Numbered from the stretch's first letter, positions 33,701 through 48,700 are shown. The stretch: DNA of 64,000 nt from Branchiostoma floridae (GCF_000003815.2 NC_049984.1:8268197-8332196); one strand, 5' to 3'. The notes: generated by a model not told the origin, from the letters alone. A program made the numbers and translations.

Positions 33701-36700
33701 AGACAAACAAGTTAAATTTTGATTATACCAAGAATGCTTTAATTACCCTGATCTCTTCTTTCTTACTTTTGATGAATTGTGTCTATTTCAGGTGAATTGA
33801 TTGAGAATGTAGAGTTAATTATATGACCCTCTTTATTACTGAGCTGATGCTGTTGTGATGTAGGTAATCTTGTTCAGCCCCCACTGTAGCTAAGTGGGAT
33901 AAAGGGATGGAGGGGGGAAGGATAACCAAATTTTATAAGAGTTGTTTGATTTGTATGAAAATTTTGAGAATATTGTATGACGGCACTGAACTTTCTATGT
34001 ATATTCTATTACTAGTTTTTGACATTGATAGACAACTAAACTTATTTGGAAAAGTTGCTACAAAAACAATGGACTACTAAGACACGACCAATTCTTTCAC
34101 AGTTGTCAGGCAAGAATGAGGAAGTCCATTCACTCAAGAGAGAGGTTTCAGTCCAGCAAGAGAGGCACACTCAGACACAAGCACAGGTGAGTCATGCATG
34201 TGTGGTACATGTTGGCTTCTTTACAAAATGCACTTCCAACTTTAAAAAAGGAGAATGAAGGTGCAGAAATTTCTCCTGGGCAAAGATAAAGGCTCAGAGA
34301 ATAGTTGACAAAATAAAGCAAGTTGACTGGAAAAGGCAAGACAACAGGAAAAAGGCAGGATGAATTGTTGCCCAAGGCAAATATTGCAGTTACCCACAAC
34401 TCTCCAAGTTGATGCTTTACCTGTCATTGTCCTGAGGAAAAGTTGTGAAATGCCTTGTAATTGAAGACAAGTAGGAACAAGACTGTTGATCCCTCAAACT
34501 GAAAGTTGGCAGCTTGTAATTAATTACTTCAACAGGTACCAGTTTGGCAAATATTTGACATTTAGGAGAAGACAACTCTGGTAAATAGCCACAATCAACA
34601 GAGGCTACTTACTTTCACAAGTAGATAAACGGAACACAGAATACTTAAGTCTGTCATGATTGAGCATTGAGCTACATAATACAAATGGAAGAAATGCACC
34701 AGTACCTTAAAAATGTAATGTTTAGTTTTTTTAATGACTTGTTACACCCACAGCTGGCAGCTCGTGAGGAACAGATTGCCCGGCTGCAGAAGGAACAGCA
34801 GGACCATGTGGAGGAGATCTCCCGCAGGGAGAAGGCCATCCAGAAACTGGAGCTGGACCTGATGAACGCTCAAGAGCACAAACGGCAGGGAGAGGACGAG
34901 GTAAAGTTGTTAGCTTGTCACTTTGCTTGTGGGCCGATTTCATGAACGACATGAGAAGTAGGCCTTAGTTCTGGCTTTACCTGCCAATAAGACTTAGACT
35001 GAGCTTTGGAAACGAAGTTTCTCACAATGTTAAATCAATTGATATTTTACACAAAGGCAAGTCTCACCTTTCCTCAAATTTATCCCCTATGAAACTTTGA
35101 GTACGGGCTAGGTGTTCCTTCTCTTTGTATACCTCTAATATGGTGATCTGCAGTCAGATGTTTGTCAAATTAGTCCAACTGTTCAGTGAAGATGACTGCT
35201 ATTAGTATTATATGACATAGCTATCTTGCCTAATGACATTAGAAATATTCTTGTAACATTACTGTTTGTATGAAATTTCTTCAGACAATCAGGCAAGTCC
35301 TGGCTTAGGTCAAGGAATGTCAGAGTTATACATAGTGACAGCTGAGGGGGAGTATGTGCTACCTGTGCTTGACAGACACTTCACTTAGCTTCCCTCCTGC
35401 CATGTAAACACCCTGTATACAAACACCTCTTGGCAGGCAGCACTACACAGAGCTTAGAAGTCACAAGAACGTGCATAGACAAACCGCTGCCTGCAAGACC
35501 AGTACTGAACAAATTCTCGCCTTTCACAAATCGCCCGCTATTTTCGGTCCGCCCTGTAACCGTGGAAACCAGTCCCTGTCAGTGCCTGCGGTGAAAGGAC
35601 GGTGGGGTGCCGGTAGTTTACGTAAGGATTAGGACTTCAAACCTGGGCGGCGGAGCCCATTCCGTAATGACTTCACGGCAAACAGGCCCACTCCACGGAT
35701 GCCCAATTCCTGCCCATTCACCACATCTGTATCAACACGCACACAGGGTGTCAGGTGTTTGAGGTCATTTGCATAACAATGGGTTAGCCCTTTGGATCAT
35801 TAGCATAGACACCCGCTGTTGGTGTCTGAGCAAGCGGTGGTAGTTTTGAATGGATGGTGTTCTCATGACTTGGGCTGAGGGTATGGACGACTTTTGGGAA
35901 GAAGTCGAGGCTCTAAAGAGCCAACGTAAGGTTCAGGACTTACAAAACAAGGTAAGAAGAAATGCTGTAACTGTCTACAGTGTAACTTTGTCCTCAAGGC
36001 AAAAGTTTTGCTATGAAGTAAGTATTGTTTGCACTCTACTTTCAGGTAGGTTTCATATCAGTGGGTATGTAAAAGCCTGCTGATAACATCAGATTCTCTT
36101 TAACATGAAGATATAATTTCTAAGCTCTTTTAGCTTTCGAAGATTTCTTGAAGGTCATCTTGAAATGAAAACTTACACAGCTTGTGGCACTTCCATACTC
36201 ATTTATGTTAATTGTAATTTCGAAGTATTCTGTTTAGAGTAGCGTTGCTACCAAATTTTCTTAAGTGCTTGTTATCTAACTATCCCATCTAATCAGATTT
36301 CGAAGTTTCTTAAGAAAGTTCTCAGACTTTACTTTTGTAATTAGAATTTGCTACCAGAAAAATGAGGCTAAATTGGGGGTTGTCTACTACTAGTATATTG
36401 GGTTGGGTCATTGCTAGGTATCAGGCCAGACTCAGAGATACCGCCTTCCCAGATTTTGTAGATGAGAATGCACATTGAATTAATTTTGGAGCACTTATTG
36501 TCTTCAAAGATGTTGAAAGATTTACCGTACAGTCTTAGGCTATCCCTTCAATTAAATCGTAACTGCTGCTGCATATTTTCGACTGCTTCTACGCCTTAGT
36601 TCCATCCCCCAAAACATAGCTGAGCACAAGGTATTCAACCGGTAAATTGGCAAGCACGCTTGCGAGTAATCCTAGTTCCTCACAACATGGATTAGTGTAA

Positions 36701-39700
36701 CGCCTCGGGGGTCATTCTTGCCATTACATGATCCAGTGATGTCGCAACAGTTGTCACGGTCTGGCTGAGATTCACACAAGACAACCCTCTCTTATCTCCT
36801 TTTCTTATCTCTTGTTATCAGTGACATCTGTTTCTTTCAGCTTTTCTTCTCTTGTTCTCAATATGGCGGAGAAAGTTCTACGTACTTGTACCAAATCATA
36901 CCTTTCTGACAATGACAAGTGAGGAAATATAAAAGATTTAGTATGTTTTGTTTGTTGTTTTAGGAAGTGGTTTGGTGACAGGTGTTGGGGATCACCTGTT
37001 GTCCGTTTTCTGGGGAAAGAAACGTTTATAAATTATAGCACATTTTTCTATTGTACATGCCAAAGACACTCCTTGTTTAGTAATGACAGTTTTGTAAATT
37101 CTCCCAGAAAGATCAGCCCCGGTATTGTTTATTAAATCCTTGGAAAATAAGATTGCAAGATCCCTACATATTTTCTTTGGGACAATTTTACGGTAGATTT
37201 GTTGTGATCTGGCTTACTCCACATACCGGTACAGCCATATTGTTCCACCACTCACAAGTCTGCCACCTTGCTTTCGCTGCAACTGATCCCGAACATTCAT
37301 TTCTTTGTGCCAGGAAAATTGGATACGGGCACCTCTCATACCCGACACCAGACAGTCTTTAGGTTAATACCATATCTCTTATTAGTGTGAGTTGTTTTTG
37401 GTACATGATAAGCCCCATGTTATACAGTAATCCTAACATTTAGGTTATCAATTGTTCTTTGTTTTGTGTAGAAACATTTTCATAGGTACAGAAAAAGAGG
37501 TTATGTTACATCCACACATTAATTTGTTTATGTAATCCAAAAGCAAATCTAACACATTTCACACACAAAAAGCACTTGAGACGCTGATGTAATGTATGGA
37601 AGATATCAGTTTGTGTAATGCGTGTGTTCCAGTATTATTGGTGTAACACAAGCTCGAAGGGCGTCTGGGAGAATTGGAACACTTTTCTTTCCCTTTTATT
37701 CCATTTGTATGCAATAGTAAGGTATCACAGTTGTATCTATTGTGTGTTCTTGAATGGCACATTCTTTTTCTTGTAAGACTATGACTGCAACATTGTTACA
37801 CAGTCGACAGAGACAAGTTAGGAGGTATTATTTTATACCAGTCATGTCTGGTATATCATAATGTAGGTGGCATATCATGTGCTCATAATTCAATGGTGAA
37901 TGTCCATTCATTTTATGCATACTTTAAGTGTCTATTGTATAAGCCATTTGTGACTGTAAGTCTGGCAATACAGAAGTTGTTTTTGCCCCAACAGTTGTTT
38001 CTTTCATGTAGTACACATAAAATTGTATTTCTGAATTGTTGTTGAAATTGCACATATCATGTGCCTTTGAAGATGGTGTATTACACCAAAGCTGAGGGAG
38101 ATTTCTAGTAACGTTCATTACCATAATGTCTCCGCTAATCATAATACATGTACCACTAAATGAAATAAGTGATGAATTTAAGGAGATCTACAGGTGTAGA
38201 AACAGCATTTTCCGAGGTATGCACACTTCATACACAACACTTATCTAGAATGGCTTCGATAATGATGCATTTGAAGACAACAAGGTCAAAAGTTTCTGGG
38301 CTCGGCTACATAATATTAATTTTGTAAACCCTTCTTTATACCTTATATGTCCCCACAGATCTCAAGAAAGGACATCTCCATCCAGCAGCTGGAGTCTGAC
38401 TTGAAGACGGTGAAGCAGCAGTACAAAGAGATAATCGAGGAGAACGGCCGTCTGGAGGCGCGACTCCAGGCGCTGCACATCACGTCCCAGAGCGAGCACG
38501 ACGTGCTGAACAGCGAGGTGTCGCGGCGGGAGGAGATGGTGCAGAAACTGCGGCTGGACTACATGAACATGCAGGAGCAGAACAGCAGGCTGGAGGAGAA
38601 GGTTTGTTATCACACAGGCTTCTTTTGTCATGGATTGGTAAATATATGCAAGGGAGGCGTACTGGTACTGGTAAGTGCAACGAACTGGAGCAATACAGGA
38701 TTTCTGGAAAGTTCTGGGCCCCTAAAACAGAATTGGACTTTTCAAAAGCAGTACTAGATTTGAAAAAAAATACTACTAGGCTATGAAATGTGGGTGCATG
38801 CAAGGGGAACTAGCAATGTGATTGGCAAGACACAGCCTGGCTACCAGTAGCTGCCCATTGGATATTTAGTTATTCTTTGTCCCTCAGTGGTAGAGACTTA
38901 TGTATCTTTTGTTTTATTCCTTAGAAATAGAGAAGACTTCTTTCCTTTATTGCAATAGATCTGTGGAAGCAATTTTAACCATATTTTTTCTGGTAAATGT
39001 TAAAAGAAAAAAAGTATCTTGAAATGTCTTTATTTTTAAATTGTGACAATGTGCCAGAAACCAGAAATTGTAAGTCATTTTCAAGCATTTTGTTTCCTTT
39101 GCAGATCAACCAGCAGGAGAGAACTATAGACCAGCTTCAGCATGAGAATAGGACTGCTATGGGTGAGCTGGAGTCAAAAGAAGAGACGCTACGCAGCGTG
39201 GAACAACAACTGGAAGAGGCTAAACAGATGCACGATGCTGCAAGAGATGAGGTGGGAATTTTGACATGTCAAATTGATTATTCTACTGAACAGGAGTATA
39301 GACATGTACTTGCTTTAAGCAAATAATACAACAGAGGTTTTATCATTTTTACTGACACTTTTGCATATGTGGTTTTCAAACCATCTGTGTTACCAGTTTC
39401 ATAGGTGTTCATTGGTATCTGTTGTCTTAAAGATTTCTGCTTGTTCTTGCCAGGTGGATGGTGCAGAAGATAATGTCCGAGAATTGACCTCTGAACTCAC
39501 CTCACTCCGAGCTGAGCATGACACAGCCAAGCAGTCGGTAAGGCTTGTTCAATGCACTGTTAAGTTTGTTTATATTCAGATTTACTTTAAAAGATTGAAA
39601 CATAAAAGATGTGCTGATCAATACAAAGACGGATACACATCTATGCTTGTAAATGCTTTAGCATAGCATGGCTACATTTTGTGCCTCAGTAAATCAAATA

Positions 39701-42700
39701 CATTTAATCTGTAAATTTTCTTTAACTTATCACACTGGGAAGGAGCCATACTCTTTTTGATGAGAGTGCTGGGGTTTTTTTTAAATACTCGAGGTGTAGC
39801 TCTTCTCAAACATGTAAAATCCTGCTTTAAAGTGACTGTTCTAAGGGCACAACACTGGATCCACTAGGGATTTTAACCCAGAACCTTGAAATTTTTAGTC
39901 AATGATCCTAACCCACAGACCACTTTGTCTGTTGTTTATCCAGTTGAACATGAGAGAAGAATTTGATCAGACCCTGAGACGAGATCTGGACACCCTCCAA
40001 CAGCAGTATGGTGACATTCAGGGAAAGGTGAGATACATGCACCAGATTGAAAAACTTCTGTTCATTTCCTACAGATATCAGGAATACTCTTTGCATTCTG
40101 TATAGTTACAAAATAATAATTTGACCTTTTTTGTTTGGGACGAACCATATAAAAATGTATGGAAAACGTTTTCTTCTTGTGTTGTTTAGCTGGGACAGAG
40201 AAGTGACGCTGTCCAGAGACTCAACTCTGAGATGAGCAAGACCAAAGGGAAGCTGCAGGACAAGATGCTGGAGGTAGGGGGCATACCTACACAACCTATC
40301 CTATCCTATGCCATTTACTCTAGATTTAACATCTTTGTTATGTTTTTTGATTTTCTGTAATTTTGTATGGACTCCAGGAAGAACAGATTTTACATGCAAT
40401 TTGTTAAGTCTAATGGACATTGAAATAAACAAACAAACAAACAACAGTATATCTGATTGTGTACTTTAGCAATACAATTCACAAATGCAATAACATTTGC
40501 CCTTTGAATTATAGGTCCAGAAACAGACAGAACTGGTTCGTAAAATGGAGGAGAGCCTGACGCAGTCTCAGATAGCGCTAGACGAGGCACGGAGAACTGC
40601 ACAGGAGGAGGTGAGTACAAGCAATTCCTCGGGAGCTTGGAAATCAGTATGGCAGTTCTAAGCTCTTCTCTTCCAGTTTTTGGTGGCATGGCAATGATAA
40701 ATAGTAAAATTACTAGGGCTGGCAACACTCAATGCTTAATTTAGGAAGGCTGGCAATGCTTAGCAATAAGCTTAGCACACTGCACAGGATCTGGGTATCT
40801 AAAATGGTAAAATTGTAAATCAGGTTGTAAACAGTGGCACAACCACTTGTTATTTTGTGACTTTGTTGCAATTGGTACTCAACTACGCAAAATGAAGAAT
40901 TTTGCGAACAACACTCAACGATGAATTCCGGATTATTAAAACAAATAACGTGCTGCATAGAATGAAAGGTAAAAAATTATGTTTTACAAATAATTTATTG
41001 ACAGCACTGAATAAAAGTGGACTGGCTATGATTATGGTGAATTGAAATAGCCCCTGAAGGAAAAAGGCATATACAATTCTCCATTTCCCTTTGGAAATTT
41101 TCCTATCAGTGTCAAAGATATCCCAGTATCTTCCAGCATGATACATTTAAGTTCAGTGCTTATCATCACCTCTTTTTACATTGCACCACTAGACTTCAGC
41201 ACAATATAACTTACCATTGCACAAACCTTTTTGATTAAAACTGTTTTCTGTTTACCTCCCCAGGCCTTTGGTTTTCCTTTGCACTGGACATAGCTGCACA
41301 TTCATAACTCTTAACCTCCCTTTAACTTACCTTTGACCTACCCTCTTCTACTCTGTAGTTTTAGGCACTATTGACTAGTGCATGTACATGTAGTACTACA
41401 CAATGTCATGTAGTATCATTGGCTTCTCAAATTGTCTTCATTTCATTGGTGTTGTAGATATCTTCCTTTAAATCAATGCTTCTAGTATGTAAGACAAACT
41501 TTTTTTCTCAATTGGTAGCTTTCCTTCTATAGAATAAGATATGCAAGTTTTTAGAGTACAAACATATGCTGTAATCACAGAGAAAATTGCCCATAGTATA
41601 CAAAAATCATGTACTCACTATAAGTGGGACATCTTTTGGTCAGTAGAAGAACACAACACTGTCCCAGAACCAAATGTGCCTGGCTGGTGAATTGATTGCA
41701 TTTATCTATTGTAATCAGTGACAACAATGATAAGACACCTTTTAAGCCATGACCAGCATGGTACCCCATTTGCAATATGTTATCAGTCATGTACAGGAGT
41801 TACAACCGAATTCATCATCATGATGGTTCCTGTTGAATGTTTGGCCAACATTTCATCAGTTACAAACAGTATCTTTTTTGACACAACATTTGGAAACTGC
41901 AGACAGGATACCATACTTATACATGCAAACACCACCTAATATGATGATACGCACTTTCTATATCAAAGTGTTGAAGTACACTGTACAACCAGCTTTGTAA
42001 ATGTAAACATAGGACCTGATTTGTTCAAACATATGGTGATTGGAAGCTAAACACAGGAAAAAGTTCCTTGCTTTTGCTTCATCTAGTGGCTATACTTCTT
42101 CAATAGTTACCATTAGATGACTATGTGTGTGTTCTAACTGTGGTGTTTGGTGGTTGGGGCATGTTACTGTGTGTATTGTCTCCCATGCATGGTGCATGTG
42201 GCGTGCTGTAATGCATGTGTGGCTCTCCCCACCCCTCCTGATGCAGATCTCACGCCGCGATGCCAGGCTCAAGGAGCTGGAGGACGACCTGGCAGAGTCT
42301 CAGCAACAGTACACAGCTTGTTATGAGGAGGTAAGAACATTTCTTGGTACTATTCATTCACAACCTTAAGTTACCTAGTTTATACATGAATGTATGTGAG
42401 CTGATTTTTGATAGAATCTAACATTAAATGATACAGAAAATAATGCAGCTTTTTGCATGGATTCTATTAGACAAAAGACTTTAAATGCTAATCTATATTT
42501 GTTGTGTTGTGTTTGAATGAAAACATAAAACCTTCCTGATTGAGTAACATTAGATTGTGTTCAAGGCAAAGGATGCAAGCTTCATTTTAAGACTTTTTCA
42601 GTCTGTTGTAGATTGAAAGGATTAAAACATGTGTAACGCAACACATCTCCTTTCTCCCATGTCTCTAGCTGCTGAAACAGGAACAGTTTGTGGAACGTTT

Positions 42701-45700
42701 GAAGGAGGAGAACTCTCGCCTCTTCCAGGAGAAAAACAAGAATGCTGCCGAGGTAATTCCTGTCTTCATTTTTAAAGATTCCATTCCTTTATTCATTTTG
42801 TAAAGATGCAAACAGAGAGTTTGCTAATTTTTTTTGCTGTATCACTTTGACTTTGACTTCATTTTGATCCACAATAAACTTGACATTTCTGTTCGCTAGA
42901 TTTTCTGCCGTGGTGCTTTTCATGGCACATTCTAAGACCAGACTTTATCGCTGTCTGACAGACTCTGCTTGTTGACAAGTTTTGACAAGTTTGACGAGTT
43001 TTATTTCAAGATGTAGGGCATTGCAGCAGTACATTGGCTGAATTGTGCCGACATTTACATACATTAAAAACAGCTGTAAAATCCAGACGCAATACATGTA
43101 TCAAAGACATAAAAACACGTACATTTGCAAGCATTTCCGTACCAGAATATTGAAGGACAGGGCTCGAAATACTACCTGCATATGCAGGTTAGTGCAGGTA
43201 AAATTGGAGCTGTGCAGGTATTTCTGGTGTCTACCTGCACCTAACCTGCACTGGTCCATGTACTGGGTTTTATACATGAATGTCCTATGATGAATTGATA
43301 TTTGCTGCATTGACTGTTACCACCTTTAAAGTATAGAAGAAAAAATAGCAATGGTTCCGCAATTTAAGTATGATCCATACTTCCTAAATTCAGAGTGGTG
43401 CAGGTAAAATTTGTCTGGTGCAGGTAATTTTTGATGTTATGTGCACCAGTGCAGGTATGCAGAAAAAAGTATTTCGACCCCTGAAGGACATTCGAATGTT
43501 CATGCATGACAGGTTCAGCGGCTGGACAGTGAGCGGCACCAGCTAGAGATGGATCTGACCATCATCACGGAGAAGTACCGCACCTGTCAGGAGGAGGTGG
43601 CCGGGCGTGACCAGAACATCCTGCGCCTGAAGACGGACCTGGACACAACCCAACAGAAGTACAAGGGCTGCCAGGAAGAAGTATGTACACTCTGTAAATT
43701 GTTTTGGATACCAAAAGTAATTGAGAACTGTGAATTCTATTGTTCTTGTGCTTCAACAGCTGTTCATAACAACTCTTCTGTAAGGACTTTCACTGTGAGA
43801 TCATTGAACCATCAAAAATCATGCATCCAACTGTTGATTCCTGTAATAATCAATAATATCACAAGTGTGTATGGCTGACACAAATATCTGTGTCTATTGA
43901 ATGACACAATGATTACCGATAGTGTTCAATATGATAAGAATATACTGTATTTTGGTATCATTAGTGTCATGAACACTCTTAAATCAATAACTGTAAAATC
44001 TAAATACTTGGCAAACCACAGTCCTGTAATTAGACTAGTTAGAAGGATAGACTAATGATCCAACCACTTTATCTATGACATGCAGTAACAATTCTGTATC
44101 TCTTGTGTGTGCAGTTGACTATCCAGGAGGAGGAGGTGTCTCGGCTGCAGGGGAAGCTGAAGGCCGTACAGACAGAGTTACGGGATGTCAGGGCGCAGCA
44201 GGAGAGGAGCGAGCGGCTCCTGGCTAAAGATGAGAAGACTGTCCAACAGCTGCAGCACGACCAGCAGATCTACATGGAGGAGGTCAGTCTTCCTGTTCTG
44301 TAGTTGTTAAATGTTGTACTGTATGTTAAGAAATAGTCAACAACAAAAAGACAAATAGAGATGCAATTTGAGTTTGATTTAAGTTTTAGTCACAATCAAG
44401 ATAAGATTAGCCTTTAGTGAGAGTTACTATTTGCCTTTGCCAAGAAGGTCTTGTTCTTGGCCTGGTGCTGGTCAAACAGATGGTAGTGGGTGTTGAAAAA
44501 TGTTCCCTGGTTTCTCTACAGTAACTGCAGTCTTTCATATCTCTGTGGTGAATCAATCAATCATATCTCATGTCACTTATTAATGTTAAGTTTAACATCA
44601 TTTGGCAAAGGTGTGAGATCCTAGAATCTAGTTTTGTAATGATAGCAAAGATCAGCCCTCTTAGTGTTGTTTCTTCAATGCCTCCCCCCCCTCCCCCCAA
44701 AAGAAGAACCATCAACAATTCACCCACTCTTAGAAATAATTGGGCCTCATTTGATTGTAGTATTTACTCTGTACCTCCAACAGATCAGGAACCATGTCAG
44801 GACCATAGAGCAGCTTCAGGAGGAGCTGGCAGCCCTCAGACAGCAGCACAACGAGGAGATGACCTCATGCTCCACGGAGATCGAGAGACTGAGAGATGCG
44901 CTGGACGACAAGAACGCCCAGCTGAACTCCTCGGAGATGAAGAACCAGGGGTACAAGGAGACGATCGAGAATCTGAACAGGGAGCTGGAGAGGAGCCAGA
45001 AGGTTCACCAGAGTGTGGTGGAGGAGGTGAGAACTTTGACCTTTACCCTGTAACCTTAACCTACAGCTGACATTGGTCAATTGTGATGTGACATGTGTAA
45101 CCACGTCTATAGATTTGGTCTCTCCCTGTTAGGTTGGTCAGTGTGAGAACACCATCTTTAGTGTTAAAATCAAAATCAAAATTAGTACATTGTGTAGTAT
45201 ATATTGGGTTGTAATGTAGATGTTTGGTCTCTCCCTGCTACGCTAGGTTGGTCAGTGTGAGAACACCATCTTTAGTGTTAGAATCAAAATCAAAAGTAGT
45301 GCATGTGGAGTATATAATGGGTTGTAATGGATGTATTTGGTGTCTGCCTGTTAGGTTGGTCAGTGTGAGAACACCATCCACCAGCAGGAGCAGGCTCTGC
45401 AGGCCGCTAAGAAACAGATCCATGGGCTGGAGGACCAGTTAGGGGCGGCGCAGGGCGGCATCGAGCAGCTGGAGAACGGACTGGACACGTACAAGGAGAA
45501 GTACAGCCAAGCCATGAACCGCATCAACCGCCTGGAGGCCAGTCTGCAGGAGCTGGAGGGGAAGTCCATGGAGGATAACAAGATGGTACATGCATGCAAA
45601 CATCAGTTTCACAGTGTTTGTAGCTTTGAGTGGCAGGATTTTGCTAGGATCAGTCTGATGTCTGGAAGCTGAGCATTTTTTCCATAGGCCTTAGGATAGA

Positions 45701-48700
45701 TACTGAACCTTCTCAGTTGAGTTTTTCATTATTTTTATGGTACATGCAAACATCAGTTTCATGTTTGTAGCTTAGAGCCACAGGATTTAATTTTTATTCT
45801 TTTTTAAGTTCCCACTAAACAAGGCCCATGAAGCCACGTTTTGGGTTACAGTACTGAATTCTGAAGACAGATGTTTTTTTGCTTGGATCAGTCAGATAGC
45901 CGGAAGCCTAGGCCTTAGGATAGTTAGAGGTCAAATTCAGAAGCTTTTCAGTTGAGTTTTTTTAATTATTTCTATTCCAAATCAATCATAGATTTTGTAT
46001 GTAACCATGAGAAAGCATAATTATGCTTGTGCCTGAATGTTTCTTTATAAAGTTTATTGTCGATGACAAAACAGTTGACTGAGAGGTAACTTTTAATTGC
46101 CTTCCAACTTAAAATTTAAAAAGATGGATCCTGCAGACTGCAAGCAACATGTGCAGTGAGTTTTTTCTGACTTCTGATCAAGATTTTTGTTCCTCCACAG
46201 TTGGAACAGAAGGACCAGTCTCTGATCAAGTTCAAGTCCGAGCTGGAGAACCTGCAGCAGCAGCTGGAGGACAGGCGGGACCAGGTGAACACCTGCGAGG
46301 ACGTCATCGAACAGCTGACACAGGTGACTGGTGTTGAACTTTTCTTTGGCTTTACTTAGTTCCTAACAACCCTACCTTAAAGCATGAAGTTCCTCATTTC
46401 ATGTTCTATCTGTCATCGTACTGCTACAGTGCTGGAGCTAAATCAAAGTTTGTCCTCTAGTATTTCTGATCATACATGTACATTACTTGTGCCAGGTCCT
46501 TTTAAGGTGGGGTACTGTAAACCTACTTGTCTTTTAGCATCAGGAATCCATAGGAGGAGTTTTCCTGCTGGTTCAGTCATTGTAATTGAAACAGAGTCTA
46601 AATGGATGGAGTCCGAATTCTATAGATATTCATGTGCATGTGGAAGGGTACCATATAGCTGTTTGTTTGTTATATAGCCATGTCATGTTCTTCTTCTTCT
46701 TCTTGTTATCTAGAATTTAATTCTTTTATTCCCTCCTTCCTACCCCCCATAGGAGCTGCACACCTCGCAGCAGGACTTGGCAGTGACCAAGGACAGGGTG
46801 ACTCACTGTGAGGAGGTCATCGAGAATCTGAAGGAAAAGATGCTGGACAAGCAACAAGAGGTAAGGAAATTGTGATGTCTTGCTTAGAAATATATTAAGC
46901 AGCCATTAATCAATGTTTGTATCACAAAATATGTTCTGGGATGTGTGTCAATAAAGCAGTACGATCAAAACTGCTCAAGAAAACCACTGGGGGACAAATA
47001 AAATCTGGTCTGTCTTGACAGGTAGTCAATGTAGATAAGATTCTTGATGCTTCTGTCAATAGGAAAAATGATCTAAGGGACCACAAAAAGTGGGGGCGAT
47101 TGTTTGTACAGGTTGGGCTGTATTATTCATTTCATTTCATTTTATTTGTTTTACCAGAGTTACATCGCTCAGGACTCCCTGGACACATATAGAAACAGAC
47201 ACCATACAATACTTGTGAACTACACAGTCACATAACTTAACTTAACTTAGGAATAAGAATTAAGGGAACCATTGTGCAAAACCAAGGATGTTAATTGTTT
47301 GTGTCCTTGGAAAACCATTGTCTGGGCTTTCACATCTTTTATATCAATTTTTGGAGTTAATTTTAGAGCTCTACTATGAAATGCACGGTTTGCTTTAACA
47401 AAATTAAAGCAGGATTCTATTGTGTTATAATTACAGTCCCAGCAGCATGAGGAGAAGGCAAGGAAACTACAGGCTGATCTCATTTCTTATGAGGAGAACC
47501 ACCAACACACCAACCAGGAGGTAAGGAATTCTGTAGGCGTCTGTGTTATCTAATACATTCCACCCCATAGATAAATTACTTTCAAGTACATTTCAGGATT
47601 TAGATAGCCCTCACTGTGTACAAAGTAGTAAATTTTTCAATCTTAGAACAAGACAGTTGTGTAATTGATACCTTAAACTCAATGTTGATTTATTCATATA
47701 CAGGGGTCAGTTCACTCATTTGTAGCCGCTTGCTTGTATATATTTTTAGTTGTTGAAAACTTTGCCAAAGTCTTTTCTTGTGTCACTAAAGATGGCTTTG
47801 TTATGATACCTTGATAAGTTTTCTATGTTGTCAGAGTTGAATTTTTACCTGCCCAATTCAATGCTTTAAAGGGGTAGCAGAATTTGTGATTTTTTAGAAA
47901 TTGAAAAAGCTTGTCAAATGACCTATTTTCAACACTTTGAACCCAGTTTGCAGACCAGGAGGACGCCATTCGGCAGCTTCAGTATGAACTGCAGCAGGTG
48001 CGTGACCAGAGCGAGGGGAGGCAGCAGCAGATAGGGGAGCTGCAGGAGACCATCGGCCAACTGCGTATCGACCTCACCAGTCTGAAGGAGCAGAGAAACA
48101 GTGCTTCAAAGGAGGTGTGAGGCTGTATTTAGTTATCAGTGACAATAACAATGAAGTTTATTGCATATTCATTCCCCATTGGGACTAAATGCAGTAAGTT
48201 TGATACAAAGGGAGTAAAAGAAAAGCTACACATACTGTAGTTTACATGCTTCTGTATAGAGTTGGATTATAAGATATTTCAACAATATTTACAAAATCAT
48301 TGCATGAATCAAAAAGAATTCTGAAAGGATAGAGAGCAGCCAATAACAAAAAAGTCACCTTTTGCTAACAATGCAAGACATGGGTAACTTCTTATTCTAC
48401 TCAGTGTTTAAGTACAACTGTTTCCTGACAACAAATTGTTTATTTTCTGTGCAGATCTCCCGTCTGGAACAGAGTCTACAACAGCTGCAGTCTAGTCTAC
48501 AACAGGAACATCACAAGCACAGAGTAGAGGTGAGTCATGCCTTGTAAATTGATTCAGTTGTATACTTGATCCAGGGCTCTAGCCAGCTCGATTTTTTTTT
48601 TCCGTCAGCCAATTCCCATTGTCGCGAAAACCGCGAAAATAAAGTCAGAAAGACGGAACTGAGACCTTGAAAAAATTTTTTTTTAATGAGATTATCGTAT

